Positions 46,231 through 55,371 of a stretch of 64,000 bases of DNA are shown one piece after another. The stretch is from positions 620,001-684,000 of the forward strand of contig NZ_JAGIBI010000003.1 of the NCBI RefSeq assembly GCF_017744395.1. The letters are read 5' to 3'. A program made the position numbers and the translations under genes. The notes under the pieces were generated by a model. The model was not told the origin of the DNA. It ran no database searches and saw nothing but the letters and a program-made list of their open reading frames with translations. This stretch comes from Herbaspirillum sp. GTDB taxonomy: Bacteria > Pseudomonadota > Gammaproteobacteria > Burkholderiales > Burkholderiaceae_D. How positions within the stretch are numbered: the stretch's first letter is position 1; each line of letters starts with the position of its first letter.

Positions 46231-47880
46231 ATGCGCCTATTCGCCACGGCCTCCGCTACCGCAGGAGGAACCCGCGCCAGCGATCTTCTCGCGGGCCTGT
46301 CGCTGGCCGGCCTGCTGCTGCCGGAAGCGGTCGCCTATTCGAGCATCGCCAACCTGCCGCCGCACATGGGCATCATCGCCTTGCTCGCCGGGCTGGCTTG
46401 TTACGCCATGCTGGGCTCCAGCCGCTTCGCCATCGTCTCGGCCACCTCTTCGTCGGCCGCGGTGCTGGCGGCGGCGACCGCAACCATGGCCGGCGGCGAT
46501 CCGGCGCACCGCATGGTGCTGGCGGCAGGATTGGTCATTCTCACCGGCGTGCTTTTCCTGATAGCGGGCATGGCGCGCATGGGCAACATCACCGACTTCA
46601 TCGCCAAGCCGGTCATGCGCGGCTTCACTTTCGGCCTGGCGATCGTCATCATCGTCAAGCAACTGCCCAAGGTCGTCGGCGTGCATCCCGCGCATGGCGG
46701 ACTGATGCCGCTCGTTGCCGAGTTGTTTGGCCAGGTCGGCGCCTGGAATCCGGTTGCCTTGGCCGTCGGGGCGATCGCGCTGGCGCTGCTGTTTTTGTTT
46801 GCCAGGATGAAGAGCGTGCCGGGCGCGATGATCGTCATCGCGCTGGGGATCGCGGCCAGCCGCTGGCTGGAGCTGTCCCAGTATGGCGTCGGCCTGGTCG
46901 GCCCCATCGTCCTGCAACGGCCGGCACTCACATGGCCGCAGTTGGCCCGCACCGACTGGGTGCAGCTCGCCGAACTGGCAGTGGCGATGGTGCTGATCCT
47001 CTACGCCGAATCGTATGGTTCGATACGCAGCTTCGCGATGAAGCACGGCGATACCGTGGCGCCCAACCGCGATCTGCTGGCGCTGGGGGCGGCCAATGTC
47101 TTCTCCGGCCTGCTGCAGGGCATTCCCGTCGGCGCGGGCTATTCCGCCACATCGGCCAATGAGGCCGCCGGCGCGACGTCGCGCTGGGCGGGAGCGATCG
47201 CCGCGATCGCGGTGCTGGTCGTAGTCATGGTGCTGCTGCCCTGGGTCGCATTGACGCCGGAGCCTGTCTTGGCCGCGATCGTCATCCATGCGGTGAGCCA
47301 TACGCTCAAGCCCGCGGCCTTGCGCCCTTACTTCCAATGGCGCCGGGACCGGCTCGTCGTGGTTGCCGCCGTGCTTGGCGTCTTGCTGCTGGGCGTATTG
47401 GACGGGCTGATGGCCGCGATCGGCATCAGCATCCTGATGATGCTGCGGCGGTTTGCCGATTCGCGGCTGTCCGTTCTCGGGCGGCTCGGCAAGGGGCACG
47501 ATTTCGTGCGCATCGACCTGCATCCCGAAGCGCTCCCGGTCGCGGGCATCCTGATCTTCCGCCCGGAAGAACCCTTGTTCTTCGCCAATGCCGAGAAAAT
47601 ACTCGGCCAGGCGCGCCAGCGCATCAACGATGCGGCGCAGCCGGTCAACGCCATCATCCTGAGCCTGGAGGAGTCGCCCGACCTGGACAGTTCCAGCCTG
47701 GAAGCCCTGCGCGACTTCGCCGGGTTTGTCCATGCCGCGGGCAAGCGCCTCCTGCTGGCGCGGCTGAAGAGTTCAGTGCAGGAAATCCTGAAGCGGGCCG
47801 ACATTGCCGGCCTGCCGCCTTCCGACATCATCGATTTGAGCGTGGACGATGCGGTAGCCGCCACTCAAGCGGCCTCGTAA
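46231..47880 (+). CDS. SulP family anion transporter with STAS domain
   Basis: SLC26/SulP membrane protein of 549 residues starting immediately after the deacetylase stop. Family signatures include LAGLSLAGLLLPEAVAYSSIANLPPHMGI near residue 25, GFTFGLAIVIIVKQLPK and a core of 10 or more membrane segments. The C-terminal STAS domain begins after ~430 (ILIFRPEEPLFFANAEKIL, DLDSSSLEALRDFAGF). Likely imports sulfate, bicarbonate or a dicarboxylate. Its 3' end overlaps the convergent LysR gene by 16 bases. Confidence 0.9.
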   Translation: MRLFATASATAGGTRASDLLAGLSLAGLLLPEAVAYSSIANLPPHMGIIALLAGLACYAMLGSSRFAIVSATSSSAAVLAAATATMAGGDPAHRMVLAAGLVILTGVLFLIAGMARMGNITDFIAKPVMRGFTFGLAIVIIVKQLPKVVGVHPAHGGLMPLVAELFGQVGAWNPVALAVGAIALALLFLFARMKSVPGAMIVIALGIAASRWLELSQYGVGLVGPIVLQRPALTWPQLARTDWVQLAELAVAMVLILYAESYGSIRSFAMKHGDTVAPNRDLLALGAANVFSGLLQGIPVGAGYSATSANEAAGATSRWAGAIAAIAVLVVVMVLLPWVALTPEPVLAAIVIHAVSHTLKPAALRPYFQWRRDRLVVVAAVLGVLLLGVLDGLMAAIGISILMMLRRFADSRLSVLGRLGKGHDFVRIDLHPEALPVAGILIFRPEEPLFFANAEKILGQARQRINDAAQPVNAIILSLEESPDLDSSSLEALRDFAGFVHAAGKRLLLARLKSSVQEILKRADIAGLPPSDIIDLSVDDAVAATQAAS

Positions 47881-48743
47881 GCCGCGATGATGGCATCGGC
47901 CACCGCCCGCACCCGCGCCGTGCGGTTGAGGTCGCTGTGCAGCACCAGCCACATGTCGTACGGCGCATTGCGCTCGGGCCAGATGCGCACCAGGCCGGGC
48001 ATGGAATCGCCCACATGCTCGGGCAACTCACCCAGTCCCATCCCGGCCAGGACGCATTCGGCCAGCATCAGGCCGTTGCTCACTTCCATCGCGACATTGG
48101 CATTGGCACTGGATTCGCCGCAAACTTGGTCGGCCATGTGCGGCGCCAGCGCGCGCTGGTAGGCTACCACGTCATGCCCCTTGAGCGCGCTGCCGGGTTC
48201 GGGCAGGCCACGCTTCTTGACATAGGCCTTGGAGGCATAGATGCCGGTGTGCAGGCGCTTGAGGTGGCGCGCGATCAGGTCGGGGCTGTCGGGGCGGACG
48301 GTGCGTACCGCGATGTCGGCTTCGCGCTTGGTCAGGTTGGTGATCTGGGTCGAGGTGGAGAGCACCACGCGGATATTCGGATGCGCCTCGCGCAGTTTTT
48401 GCAGGGCCGGTATCAGGTGGTGGCGCGCAGCACTGTCGGTGGCGGCCAGGCGCACCACGCCGCACAGGCGCTCGTCGATGCCTTGCATCTGGCGCAGCAA
48501 CTGCTCGGCTCCTTGCTCCATGCGCTCGGCGGCGCCGGCGGCGAGTTCACCGGCAGGCGTGGGGACGTAGCCCGAGGGCGTGCGCAGGAACAGGCGCGCC
48601 GCCAGCGACTTCTCCATCGCCGCCAGGCGCCGGCCTACCGTGGCCTGGTCGATCTCCAGCTGTTCAGCCGCCGCGCGCAAGGTGCCCTTGCGGTATAGCG
48701 CCAGGAATACCCGCGCATTGTCCCAATCCATCGCTGCCGTCAT
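47865..48743 (-). CDS. LysR family transcriptional regulator
   Basis: Regulator of 292 residues with an N-terminal winged helix (FLALYRKGTLRAAAEQLEIDQATVGRRLAAMEKSLAARLFLRTPSGYVPT) and a type 2 periplasmic-binding sensor domain. GAGG precedes the ATG at 48743; ATG 48731 is an alternative. Divergent from an MFS exporter across a perfect palindrome, so it most likely controls that exporter. Confidence 0.9.
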   Translation of the reverse strand: MTAAMDWDNARVFLALYRKGTLRAAAEQLEIDQATVGRRLAAMEKSLAARLFLRTPSGYVPTPAGELAAGAAERMEQGAEQLLRQMQGIDERLCGVVRLAATDSAARHHLIPALQKLREAHPNIRVVLSTSTQITNLTKREADIAVRTVRPDSPDLIARHLKRLHTGIYASKAYVKKRGLPEPGSALKGHDVVAYQRALAPHMADQVCGESSANANVAMEVSNGLMLAECVLAGMGLGELPEHVGDSMPGLVRIWPERNAPYDMWLVLHSDLNRTARVRAVADAIIAAYEAA

Positions 48744-48766
48744 ATCGCCTCTTCAGTCTTCGGGGT

Positions 48767-48780
48767 ATGCAAATTTGCAT
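48767..48780. promoter_or_regulatory. Palindrome between LysR and MFS genes
   Basis: Perfect 14-base palindrome ATGCAAATTTGCAT, 23 bases ahead of the LysR start. A plausible LysR recognition box; symmetry and position are the only evidence. Confidence 0.5.
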
Positions 48781-48873
48781 CACTGTGCCGATGTTATACC
48801 TATTTATTGCATCAAGGCGGAAGCCTACAATCCGTCCATCGCGCGCATGCCGCGCCATCGCAGAAAGAATCCC

Positions 48874-50295
48874 ATGTCATCCGTGCAATGTTCCAATCCC
48901 GCCGTTGTCGCTTCCCCCGCCACGGCGGCAAGCCGCGCTGGCATCTTGCCGCTGGTGGCGCTGGCCATCGGCTTCATCATGGCCATGCTGGACGTGACCG
49001 TGGTCAACGTCGGCCTGTCCGAGATTTCGGCCAGCCTGGACGCGCCGCTGTCGACCCTGGTCTGGATCGTCGACGGCTATACGCTCACCTTCGCGGCCAT
49101 GCTGATGGTGGGCGGCGCGCTGGCCGACCGCTTCGGCGGGCGCCGGCTCTACCTGCTCGGCCTGTTCCTGTTCGTGCTGGCTTCCGCGCTGTGCGGGGCC
49201 GCGCCCAACGGCGCTTGCCTGGTGGCGGCGCGCCTGTTGCAGGGCTTGGGCGCGGCCTTCTTCATGCCCAGTTCGCTGAGCCTGCTGACCCACATCTATG
49301 CGGATGACCGCGTGCGCGCCCGCATGCTGGGCGTGTGGTCGGCCACGGTGAGCGTGGCGGCGGCGGTCGGTCCGCTGGCCGGTGGCGTGCTGGTCCACTG
49401 GCTGGGCTGGCGCAGCGTGTTCCTGATCAACGTGCCGGTCGGCGTGTTCGGCCTGTGGATGGCGCGCCGCCTGATTCCCCACGTACCGCGCCACGAGCGC
49501 GCGCTCAACCTGTACAGCCATGTGGTCGGAGTGGCCATGCTGGCGGCCTTGTCCTTCGTGCTGATCCAGGGGCCGGTCTACGGCTGGGGCTCGGCGCGCA
49601 TCGTCGCCGGCGCGGTGGCGGCGCTGCTCGCCGCCGCCGCCCTGGTACGCCACGAACTGCGCGGCATCGCGCCGCTGCTGCCGCGCGCCTTGTTCGCCAC
49701 GCCGCAGTTCGCGGCGGCCAACGGCATCGGTTTCCTGATCAACTTCGGCGTGTACGGCAACCTGTTCTACCTGGCGCTGTTCCTGCAGCAAGGGCGCGGC
49801 GCCGATGCGCTGCATACCGGCCTGCAACTGGTGCCGATGATGGTGGTGATCTTCTTCGGCAACATCATGTCCGGCCGCATGTCGGCCCACTGGGGGCCGC
49901 GCGTGCCGCTGTTGCTGGGGTTGTCGGTGGGGGCGGTGTTCACCGCGCTGGCCATGCGCTTCACGCCAGATACGCCTTACTGGCTGCTGGCGCTGGTCTG
50001 CGCCGCCGCCAACCTGGGCGTGAGCACCGCCATCCCCGCCATGACCGCGGTGGTGATGCAGGTCGCCGGCCGCGCCCACGCCAACAGCGCCGCCGCCGCG
50101 CTCAACGCCAACCGCCAGATCGGCGCGCTGGTCGGGGTGGCGGTGATGGGCGCGGTGCTGCATACCTTCGAGGGCTGGAGCGTGCGCAACCCGCTGGCCT
50201 TCGGCATGATGGCGCTGGCCTATGCGCTGGCGCTGTGGCTGGTGTGGCGTTTTGTCGGGGTTGTCAAAAGGCAATTGGCGGCAGGCGGCGCCTGA
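48874..50295 (+). CDS. MFS multidrug exporter, DHA2 (14-segment) family
   Basis: Drug:proton antiporter of 473 residues with about 14 membrane segments. DHA2 signatures are LDVTVVNVGLSEI (motif D1), WIVDGYTLTFAAMLMVGGALADRFGGRRLYLLG (motif A) and GPLAGGVLVHWLGWRSVFLINVPVG (motif C). Expected to export a toxic compound sensed by the divergent LysR protein. A terminator hairpin follows. Confidence 0.9.
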   Translation: MSSVQCSNPAVVASPATAASRAGILPLVALAIGFIMAMLDVTVVNVGLSEISASLDAPLSTLVWIVDGYTLTFAAMLMVGGALADRFGGRRLYLLGLFLFVLASALCGAAPNGACLVAARLLQGLGAAFFMPSSLSLLTHIYADDRVRARMLGVWSATVSVAAAVGPLAGGVLVHWLGWRSVFLINVPVGVFGLWMARRLIPHVPRHERALNLYSHVVGVAMLAALSFVLIQGPVYGWGSARIVAGAVAALLAAAALVRHELRGIAPLLPRALFATPQFAAANGIGFLINFGVYGNLFYLALFLQQGRGADALHTGLQLVPMMVVIFFGNIMSGRMSAHWGPRVPLLLGLSVGAVFTALAMRFTPDTPYWLLALVCAAANLGVSTAIPAMTAVVMQVAGRAHANSAAAALNANRQIGALVGVAVMGAVLHTFEGWSVRNPLAFGMMALAYALALWLVWRFVGVVKRQLAAGGA

Positions 50296-50313
50296 ACCCC
50301 GCGTCGGCAGAGA

Positions 50314-50351
50314 AACCCGCCCGCATCTGTTGCGCGGCGGGTTCTTTTTTT
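50314..50351 (+). terminator. Intrinsic terminator of the MFS gene
   Basis: AACCCGCC and GGCGGGTT arms around a 14-base loop, followed by C and T7, 19 bases after the MFS stop. Confidence 0.85.
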
Positions 50352-50421
50352 GGGGGCGATGCCTGCACAAGCCTTAAAATAACGGCTTACCCAAATAAAA
50401 GCGCAAGAAAGAAGAATCCGC

Positions 50422-51381
50422 ATGTCCATCCAATGGTTCCCTGGCCACATGAACGCCGCCCGCAAGAAGGCGGCCGAGGCAATGGAGAAGGTCGACCTGG
50501 TCATCGAAGTGGTCGACGCCCGCTTGCCCCAGGCCAGTTGCAACCCGATGATCGAGCAGCTGCGCAATGCGCGCCAGCGGCCCTGCCTGAAGATCCTGAA
50601 CAAGACCGACATGGCCGACCCGGCCGCGACCCAGGCCTGGATCAATCACTACAACAGCCAGAAGGGCGTGACCGCGGTGGCGCTGTCGTGCAAGAAGCCT
50701 TCCGACGTCGCGCGCGTGCCCAAGCTGGCGTTGCAGGTCGCCCCGCACCGCGGTACGGCCCTGAAGCCGCTGCGCATGATGATCATGGGCATTCCCAACG
50801 TGGGCAAGTCCACGCTGATGAACGCGCTGCTGAAAAAGCGCGTGGCCGCGGTGGGCGATGAGCCGGCCGTGACCAAGACCCAGCAGCGCCTGTACCTGGG
50901 CAACAACATGGTTCTGACCGATACCCCCGGCATGCTGTGGCCCAAGATCGAACACCCCAGCGACGGCCTGATGCTGGCCGCCAGCCACGCGGTGGGCAGC
51001 AACGCGCTGATCGAGGAAGAGGTCGCGACCTTCCTGGCCGACCTGCTGCTGCAGCGCTATCCGCAACTGCTCAAGGCGCGCTACGGCTTCCAGACCGAAG
51101 GCATGGACGGCGTGGCGGTGGTCGAGGGCGTGGCGGCCAAGCGCGGCTTCCGCCTCAAGGGCGGCGACTACGATTTCGAGAAGGCCGCGCACACCTTCCT
51201 GCAGGATTACCGCAGCGGCGCGCTCGGCCGCATCTCGCTGGAGACGCCGGAGTCGCGCGCCGAACTGCTGGCCAATTACCAGTCCACCGACAATCCGGAT
51301 GCGCTGGCCGAAGACGACGAGGAAGAAGAGGAAGAGTACGACTGGCGCAACGCGCCGGACCATCGCGGGCGGCAGGATTAA
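50422..51381 (+). CDS. ylqF: Ribosome biogenesis GTPase YlqF/RbgA
   Basis: Circularly permuted GTPase of 319 residues, with G4 (KILNKTDMADP) first, then G1 (GIPNVGKSTLMNAL) and G3 (DTPGMLWPK). IQWFPGHMNAARKKA at the N-terminus is the family signature. It acts late in large-subunit ribosome assembly. An acidic tail (EDDEEEEEEYDW) precedes the C-terminus. Single gene with its own terminator. Confidence 0.93.
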   Translation: MSIQWFPGHMNAARKKAAEAMEKVDLVIEVVDARLPQASCNPMIEQLRNARQRPCLKILNKTDMADPAATQAWINHYNSQKGVTAVALSCKKPSDVARVPKLALQVAPHRGTALKPLRMMIMGIPNVGKSTLMNALLKKRVAAVGDEPAVTKTQQRLYLGNNMVLTDTPGMLWPKIEHPSDGLMLAASHAVGSNALIEEEVATFLADLLLQRYPQLLKARYGFQTEGMDGVAVVEGVAAKRGFRLKGGDYDFEKAAHTFLQDYRSGALGRISLETPESRAELLANYQSTDNPDALAEDDEEEEEEYDWRNAPDHRGRQD

Positions 51382-51401
51382 AGCGCGGCGACGGCGCAAC
51401 A

Positions 51402-51428
51402 AAAAAGCCACCTTGCGGTGGCTTTTTT
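51402..51428. terminator. Bidirectional intrinsic terminator
   Basis: GCCACC-TTGC-GGTGGC hairpin with A-run on the left and T6 on the right, between the convergent ylqF and metQ genes. Confidence 0.92.
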
Positions 51429-51467
51429 ATTGGGCAAGCGTCCGGCGGAACCGGACGTTTCAGGCGA

Positions 51468-52277
51468 TTACCAGGAGGTGATCACGGAACCCTTGTACTT
51501 TTCCAGCACGAACTTCTTCACTTCCGGGCTGTGGTAGGCCTTGACCAGCTTGGCGACCCAGGGCTTGTCCTTGTCGGCGGCGCGGATGGCCAGCACGTTG
51601 GCGTAGGGGCCGGTCGAGGCTTCCACGGCGATGGCGTCCTTGGTCGGCGACAGGCCGGCGGACTCGGCGAAGTTGCCGTTGATCACGGCGGCGTCGAAGT
51701 CATCCAGCGAACGCGGCAGTTGGGCGGCGTCCAGTTCGACGATCTTGACCTTCTTCGGGTTCTCGACGATGTCCAGCGGGGTGGCCTTCAGGCCGGCGTC
51801 GGCCTTCAGCTTGATCACGCCCTTGGCTTGCAGCACCAGCAGCGCGCGGCCGCCGTTGGTCGGGTCGTTGGGCACGCCGACGCGGGCGCCTTGCTTGAGG
51901 TCGTTCAAGGACTTGACCTTCTTGGAGTACACGCCCATCGGGAAGGTGATGGTGGTGCCCACGCTGATGAACTTGTAGCCGCGGTCCTTGATCTGCGCAT
52001 CCAGGTAGGGCTGGTGCTGGTAGGAGTTGGCATCCAGGTCGCCGCCGGCCAGCGCCGCGTTGGGCTGGATGTAGTCGGTGAACTCGACGATCTGCATCTT
52101 CACGCCGTCTTTTTCCAGCAGCTTCTTGACCTGCTCCATGATCTCGGCGTGCGGACCGGCGGTCACGCCCATCTTGATCGGCTTGTCCTGCGCTTGCACG
52201 GGCGCGGAGATCAGGCTGGCAAGAGATACGGCGGCGCCCAGGCCTGCGAAGAATTGAATCAACTGACGACGGTTCAT
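51468..52277 (-). CDS. metQ: Methionine ABC transporter substrate-binding protein
   Basis: NlpA-family binding protein of 269 residues. The start at 52277 has AAAGGAAAG upstream. Core motifs are MGVTAGPHAEIMEQVKKLLEKDGVKMQIVEFTDYIQPNAALAGGDLDANSYQHQPYL and the C-terminal half with GRALLVLQAKGVIKL. The signal ends APVQAQ with no lipobox Cys, whereas many MetQ proteins are lipoproteins, so this one should be free in the periplasm. Third gene of metN-metI-metQ. Confidence 0.93.
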   Translation of the reverse strand: MNRRQLIQFFAGLGAAVSLASLISAPVQAQDKPIKMGVTAGPHAEIMEQVKKLLEKDGVKMQIVEFTDYIQPNAALAGGDLDANSYQHQPYLDAQIKDRGYKFISVGTTITFPMGVYSKKVKSLNDLKQGARVGVPNDPTNGGRALLVLQAKGVIKLKADAGLKATPLDIVENPKKVKIVELDAAQLPRSLDDFDAAVINGNFAESAGLSPTKDAIAVEASTGPYANVLAIRAADKDKPWVAKLVKAYHSPEVKKFVLEKYKGSVITSW

Positions 52278-52358
52278 GACTTTCCTTTCAAGCTTTTGTA
52301 ATAGTCGCAGCGGGTAGCTGCGGTTTGTTTCCAACACTGCGCGCTGCGGCTTCCGCTT

Positions 52359-53012
52359 TTAGCGGTGGCTCAGCTTGCGCACCAGCAGGTCTCCCAGGGA
52401 TTGCACCAACTGCACGAAAACGATCAGGATCAGCACCACCGCCACCATCACTTCCGGCAGGAAGCGCTGGTAGCCGTAGCGGATGCCCAGGTCGCCCAGG
52501 CCGCCGCCGCCGATCGCGCCGGCCATGGCCGAATAGCCGACCAGGCTGACGAAGGTGATCGTGAGACCGGCGACGATACCAGCAAATGCCTCGGGCACCA
52601 AGACCTTGTAGATGATTTGCCAGGTGCTCGCGCCCATCGCCTGGGCCGCTTCCACCAGGCCGTGGTCGACTTCGCGCAGGGCTGATTCGACCAGGCGCGC
52701 GATGAAGGGCGCGGCGGCGATGGTCAGCGGCACGATCGCCGCGGCGGTGCCGATGGAGGTGCCGACGAAGAAGCGCGTGAACGGAATCACCGCCACCAGC
52801 AAGATGATGAAGGGCGTCGAACGCACCGCGTTGACCAGGAGGCCGGCGATGCGGTTGAAGGCCACGTTGGGCAGGATGCCGTTACGCTCGGTCAGGTGCA
52901 GCGCGATGCCCAGCGGTACGCCCAGCAGCGAGCCCAGCACGCCGGAGATGGCGACCATCATCAGGGTTTCGCCGAAGGAGCTGATGAACAGATCGATCAG
53001 TTCAGATGACAT
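52359..53012 (-). CDS. metI: Methionine ABC transporter permease
   Basis: Permease of 217 residues, the usual MetI length. Features are [24 protein letters not shown] at the N-terminus, [29 protein letters not shown], and the EAA-like [24 protein letters not shown] that contacts MetN. Its start overlaps the end of metN by 11 bases. Confidence 0.95.
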   Translation of the reverse strand: MSSELIDLFISSFGETLMMVAISGVLGSLLGVPLGIALHLTERNGILPNVAFNRIAGLLVNAVRSTPFIILLVAVIPFTRFFVGTSIGTAAAIVPLTIAAAPFIARLVESALREVDHGLVEAAQAMGASTWQIIYKVLVPEAFAGIVAGLTITFVSLVGYSAMAGAIGGGGLGDLGIRYGYQRFLPEVMVAVVLILIVFVQLVQSLGDLLVRKLSHR

Positions 53013-54039
53013 GGTTCAGCTCCTCCACGACGACGCCCTGCGAGCGCAGGTATTGCATTGCATTGTTGATGTTCTCCTGGGTGCCGTTGGCGAGGATCGC
53101 CAGCGAACCGAAGGCCTGGCCCTGGATCTCGTCGATCTGGCCGTGCAGGATGTTGAAGTCCAGGCTGTAGCGGCGCACCGCTTCCGACAGGTGCGGCTGG
53201 TCCACGCCCGAGCCGGTGAAGGCGAAGCGGAACAGGTGGTCGGTTCCCGTTCCCGCCTCGGCATTGGCCAGGCGCGCGCGCAGGCGCTCCACCACGCCCT
53301 TGGGCAGTTCGTGGGCGATCACGTCGCCGATCAGGGCGCGGGTGACTTCATGCCTGGGCTGGCGGAACACCTCCAGCACCTCGCCCTGTTCGATCACCTG
53401 GCCGGCTTCCATCACCGCCACGCGGTCGCAGATGACCTTGATCACTTCCATCTGGTGGGTGATCAGGACGATGGTCAGGCCCAGTTCCTGGTTGATCTTG
53501 CGCAGCAGTTCCAGGATCGAGCGGGTGGTTTCCGGGTCCAGCGCCGAGGTGGCTTCGTCCGACAGCAGCACCTTGGGATCGTTGGCCAGGGCGCGGGCGA
53601 TGCCCACGCGCTGTTTCTGGCCGCCCGAGATCTGCGCCGGATAGCGGTTCTTCAATGCCGACAGGCCGACCAGTTCCAGCAGCGGCTCGACCTTCTTGGC
53701 GATCTCGGCCTTGGACTTGCCGGCCAGTTCCAGCGGCAGCGCGATGTTGTCGTACACCGTGCGCGAGGAGAGCAGGTTGAAGTGCTGGAAGATCATGCCG
53801 ATGCCGCGGCGCGCCTCGCGCAACTGGTTGGCGGAAAGGGCGGTCAGGTCCTGGCCGTCGAGCAGGATACGACCGGATGTCGGGCGGTTGAGCAGGTTCA
53901 GGGTGCGCACCAGCGTGCTTTTGCCGGCGCCGCTGCGGCCGATGATGCCGAAGACTTCGCCCTTACGGATCGACAGATCGACATTGCGCACCGCTTCGAC
54001 GCTGCCGAAGCGCTGGGTAACAGCTTGGATTTCGATCAT
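53002..54039 (-). CDS. metN: Methionine ABC transporter ATP-binding protein
   Basis: ATPase of 345 residues with Walker [10 protein letters not shown], signature [15 protein letters not shown], Walker [14 protein letters not shown], switch His in [10 protein letters not shown], and a C-terminal NIL regulatory domain (~265-345) that binds methionine for trans-inhibition. Start at 54039 chosen because the sequence [13 protein letters not shown] aligns with MetN starts; the open extension to 54135 lacks family likeness. Leads the leftward metNIQ operon. No SAM-type riboswitch was recognised upstream. Confidence 0.94.
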   Translation of the reverse strand: MIEIQAVTQRFGSVEAVRNVDLSIRKGEVFGIIGRSGAGKSTLVRTLNLLNRPTSGRILLDGQDLTALSANQLREARRGIGMIFQHFNLLSSRTVYDNIALPLELAGKSKAEIAKKVEPLLELVGLSALKNRYPAQISGGQKQRVGIARALANDPKVLLSDEATSALDPETTRSILELLRKINQELGLTIVLITHQMEVIKVICDRVAVMEAGQVIEQGEVLEVFRQPRHEVTRALIGDVIAHELPKGVVERLRARLANAEAGTGTDHLFRFAFTGSGVDQPHLSEAVRRYSLDFNILHGQIDEIQGQAFGSLAILANGTQENINNAMQYLRSQGVVVEELNHVI

Positions 54040-54179
54040 GATGGGAATAGAAATGGCAGCGGGCCCGTGCTTCCGACCCGCCGCCATGGGCGCCTTCCTG
54101 ATGGATTCAGGCGCCGCAGGCGGGGACAAAACCACAAGTCTCCACTGCCATCGATATTTTTATAAGAAGCCGCTATTTT

Positions 54180-54366
54180 AAGGCGGTGGGGTTATAAGGG
54201 GAAAATAAATTTTCGCTTATCGATATAACCCAAACATCTGATGGGTGTGCCGCAAGCCAGACCCGGCAAGGGTTTGCATTGCGGCGGCCCATGCCGGAAA
54301 GACGCTTTTTCCCGCATGGCGGGACTGCCTTCGGTGAGCCGGCGGCGATGCCTGCCGGTTTTTTTT
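54180..54366 (+). ncRNA. Candidate small RNA ending in an orphan terminator
   Basis: In the gap between metN and the DUF4148 gene, a strong plus-strand terminator occurs at 54339-54366 (CCGGC/GCCGG outer stem, GGC/GCC inner stem, then T8). No plus-strand gene precedes it. The stretch before it is GC-rich with several self-complementary blocks, and a TATAAC element occurs near 54225. A short untranslated RNA, or a leader with early termination, would explain this. Its start and function are not determined. Confidence 0.4.
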
Positions 54367-54658
54367 CATCCGGGCCTTTTCTTCTCCTTTCCCCATCCAT
54401 CTTCTTCCGCCGTTCCGAAAATACGAGTCGGGCTCGTCAATAGCTTTATTGTTTCTGTTTTTGAAATTATCACTTTCGGGTAGCGGCGTTTTTTCATGTT
54501 TTCGCAAAGACTAAAGTTCGTTTGCAGCCCGGATGACAGACACGTTCTTCTGGATATCCCGGAGCTACCAGCGCCTTATGCCGATTCATGCAAATGCAGC
54601 GGGGCGCCGAACAAGATCAAATTTGCATCAAGCCGTATGTAGAGTAAGAAAGCAAAAA
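54367..54658. other. Intergenic leader of the DUF4148 gene
   Basis: AT-richer sequence without a convincing coding frame. It should hold the promoter for the DUF4148 gene; no specific operator was recognised. The metN promoter must lie in the 54040-54240 part of the same gap, on the minus strand. Confidence 0.5.
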
Positions 54659-55048
54659 ATGAATACCCGTCATCTCCTCTTCGCCTTCGCACTGGCCGCC
54701 ACAAGCGGCGCCGTGCTGGCACAAAACGTTTCCGCCCCAGCCCAGGGCATGCAAGGCAAGACCCGCGCCCAGGTCATCGAAGAACTGAAGCAGGCGCGTG
54801 CCGATGGCAGCCTCAGCGTGTCCGACTATGACTATCCCAGGCAGCCCGTTTTCGTCTCCACCAAGACGCGTGCGCAGGTGGTTGAAGAACTGAAGGCGGC
54901 CCGGGCCCAGGGGCTGCTCACCGTCAGCGACGCCGACTATCCGAAACTGCCCGCGTTCGTTTCCGCCAAGACCCGCGCGCAAGTGCAGGCCGAACTGGTC
55001 GAGTACCAGAAGCATCCCGATCCGCAGGGCCTCTATCGCGGCTATTGA
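54659..55048 (+). CDS. Secreted DUF4148 repeat protein
   Basis: Protein of 129 residues with a signal peptide (cleavage near VLAQN, residue 22). Three copies of KTRAQV begin at residues 34, 69 and 104, an exact 35-residue period, each followed by an acidic-leucine helix (EELKQAR, EELKAAR, AELVEYQ). This is the DUF4148 pattern of Burkholderiales periplasmic proteins, of unknown function and often multicopy. The ATG is AT-rich upstream with GTAAGAAAG. Confidence 0.88.
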   Translation: MNTRHLLFAFALAATSGAVLAQNVSAPAQGMQGKTRAQVIEELKQARADGSLSVSDYDYPRQPVFVSTKTRAQVVEELKAARAQGLLTVSDADYPKLPAFVSAKTRAQVQAELVEYQKHPDPQGLYRGY

Positions 55049-55128
55049 TGGCGGGCCGCCCGGCGGCCAGCATCCAAGGGGCGGGCATCAGGCATGCCCG
55101 CCTGCCGTTGATGAAACAAGGGGACCCG

Positions 55129-55371
55129 ATGTATTCCTTCAGCGCCAAACAATTAGCCGACCAGCTGCCCGACCTGATGGAGCTGGCCGATATCGACGAG
55201 GTAGTCGTCACCCGTGATGGCGGCGAAAACCTGGTCATCGTCCGGGAGTCGGTCTGGCGGGCCATGCAGGATGCGGCCCACCTGTTCGCCACCGATATCA
55301 ATGCGGACCGCCTGCTGCGCAGCCTGCAGCAGTTGCGCGCCGATTTCCTGTCCGAACCGGAGGTGGAATGA
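55129..55371 (+). CDS. Type II antitoxin, Phd/YefM-like
   Basis: Protein of 80 residues from ATG 55129 with AAGGGGA upstream. The start MYSFSAKQLADQLPDLMELA and VVVTRDGGENLVIVRESVWRAMQ are typical of the Phd/YefM DNA-binding fold, followed by an acidic toxin-binding tail ending EPEVE. Its TGA overlaps the toxin ATG. It should neutralise the YoeB-like toxin and repress the pair. Confidence 0.88.
   Translation: MYSFSAKQLADQLPDLMELADIDEVVVTRDGGENLVIVRESVWRAMQDAAHLFATDINADRLLRSLQQLRADFLSEPEVE

Noticed and set aside
54240..54340. Known riboswitch class (c-di-GMP, TPP, cobalamin or SAM) upstream of the orphan terminator
   Set aside because: I compared remembered consensus blocks and none matched convincingly, so only an unnamed candidate RNA is reported.
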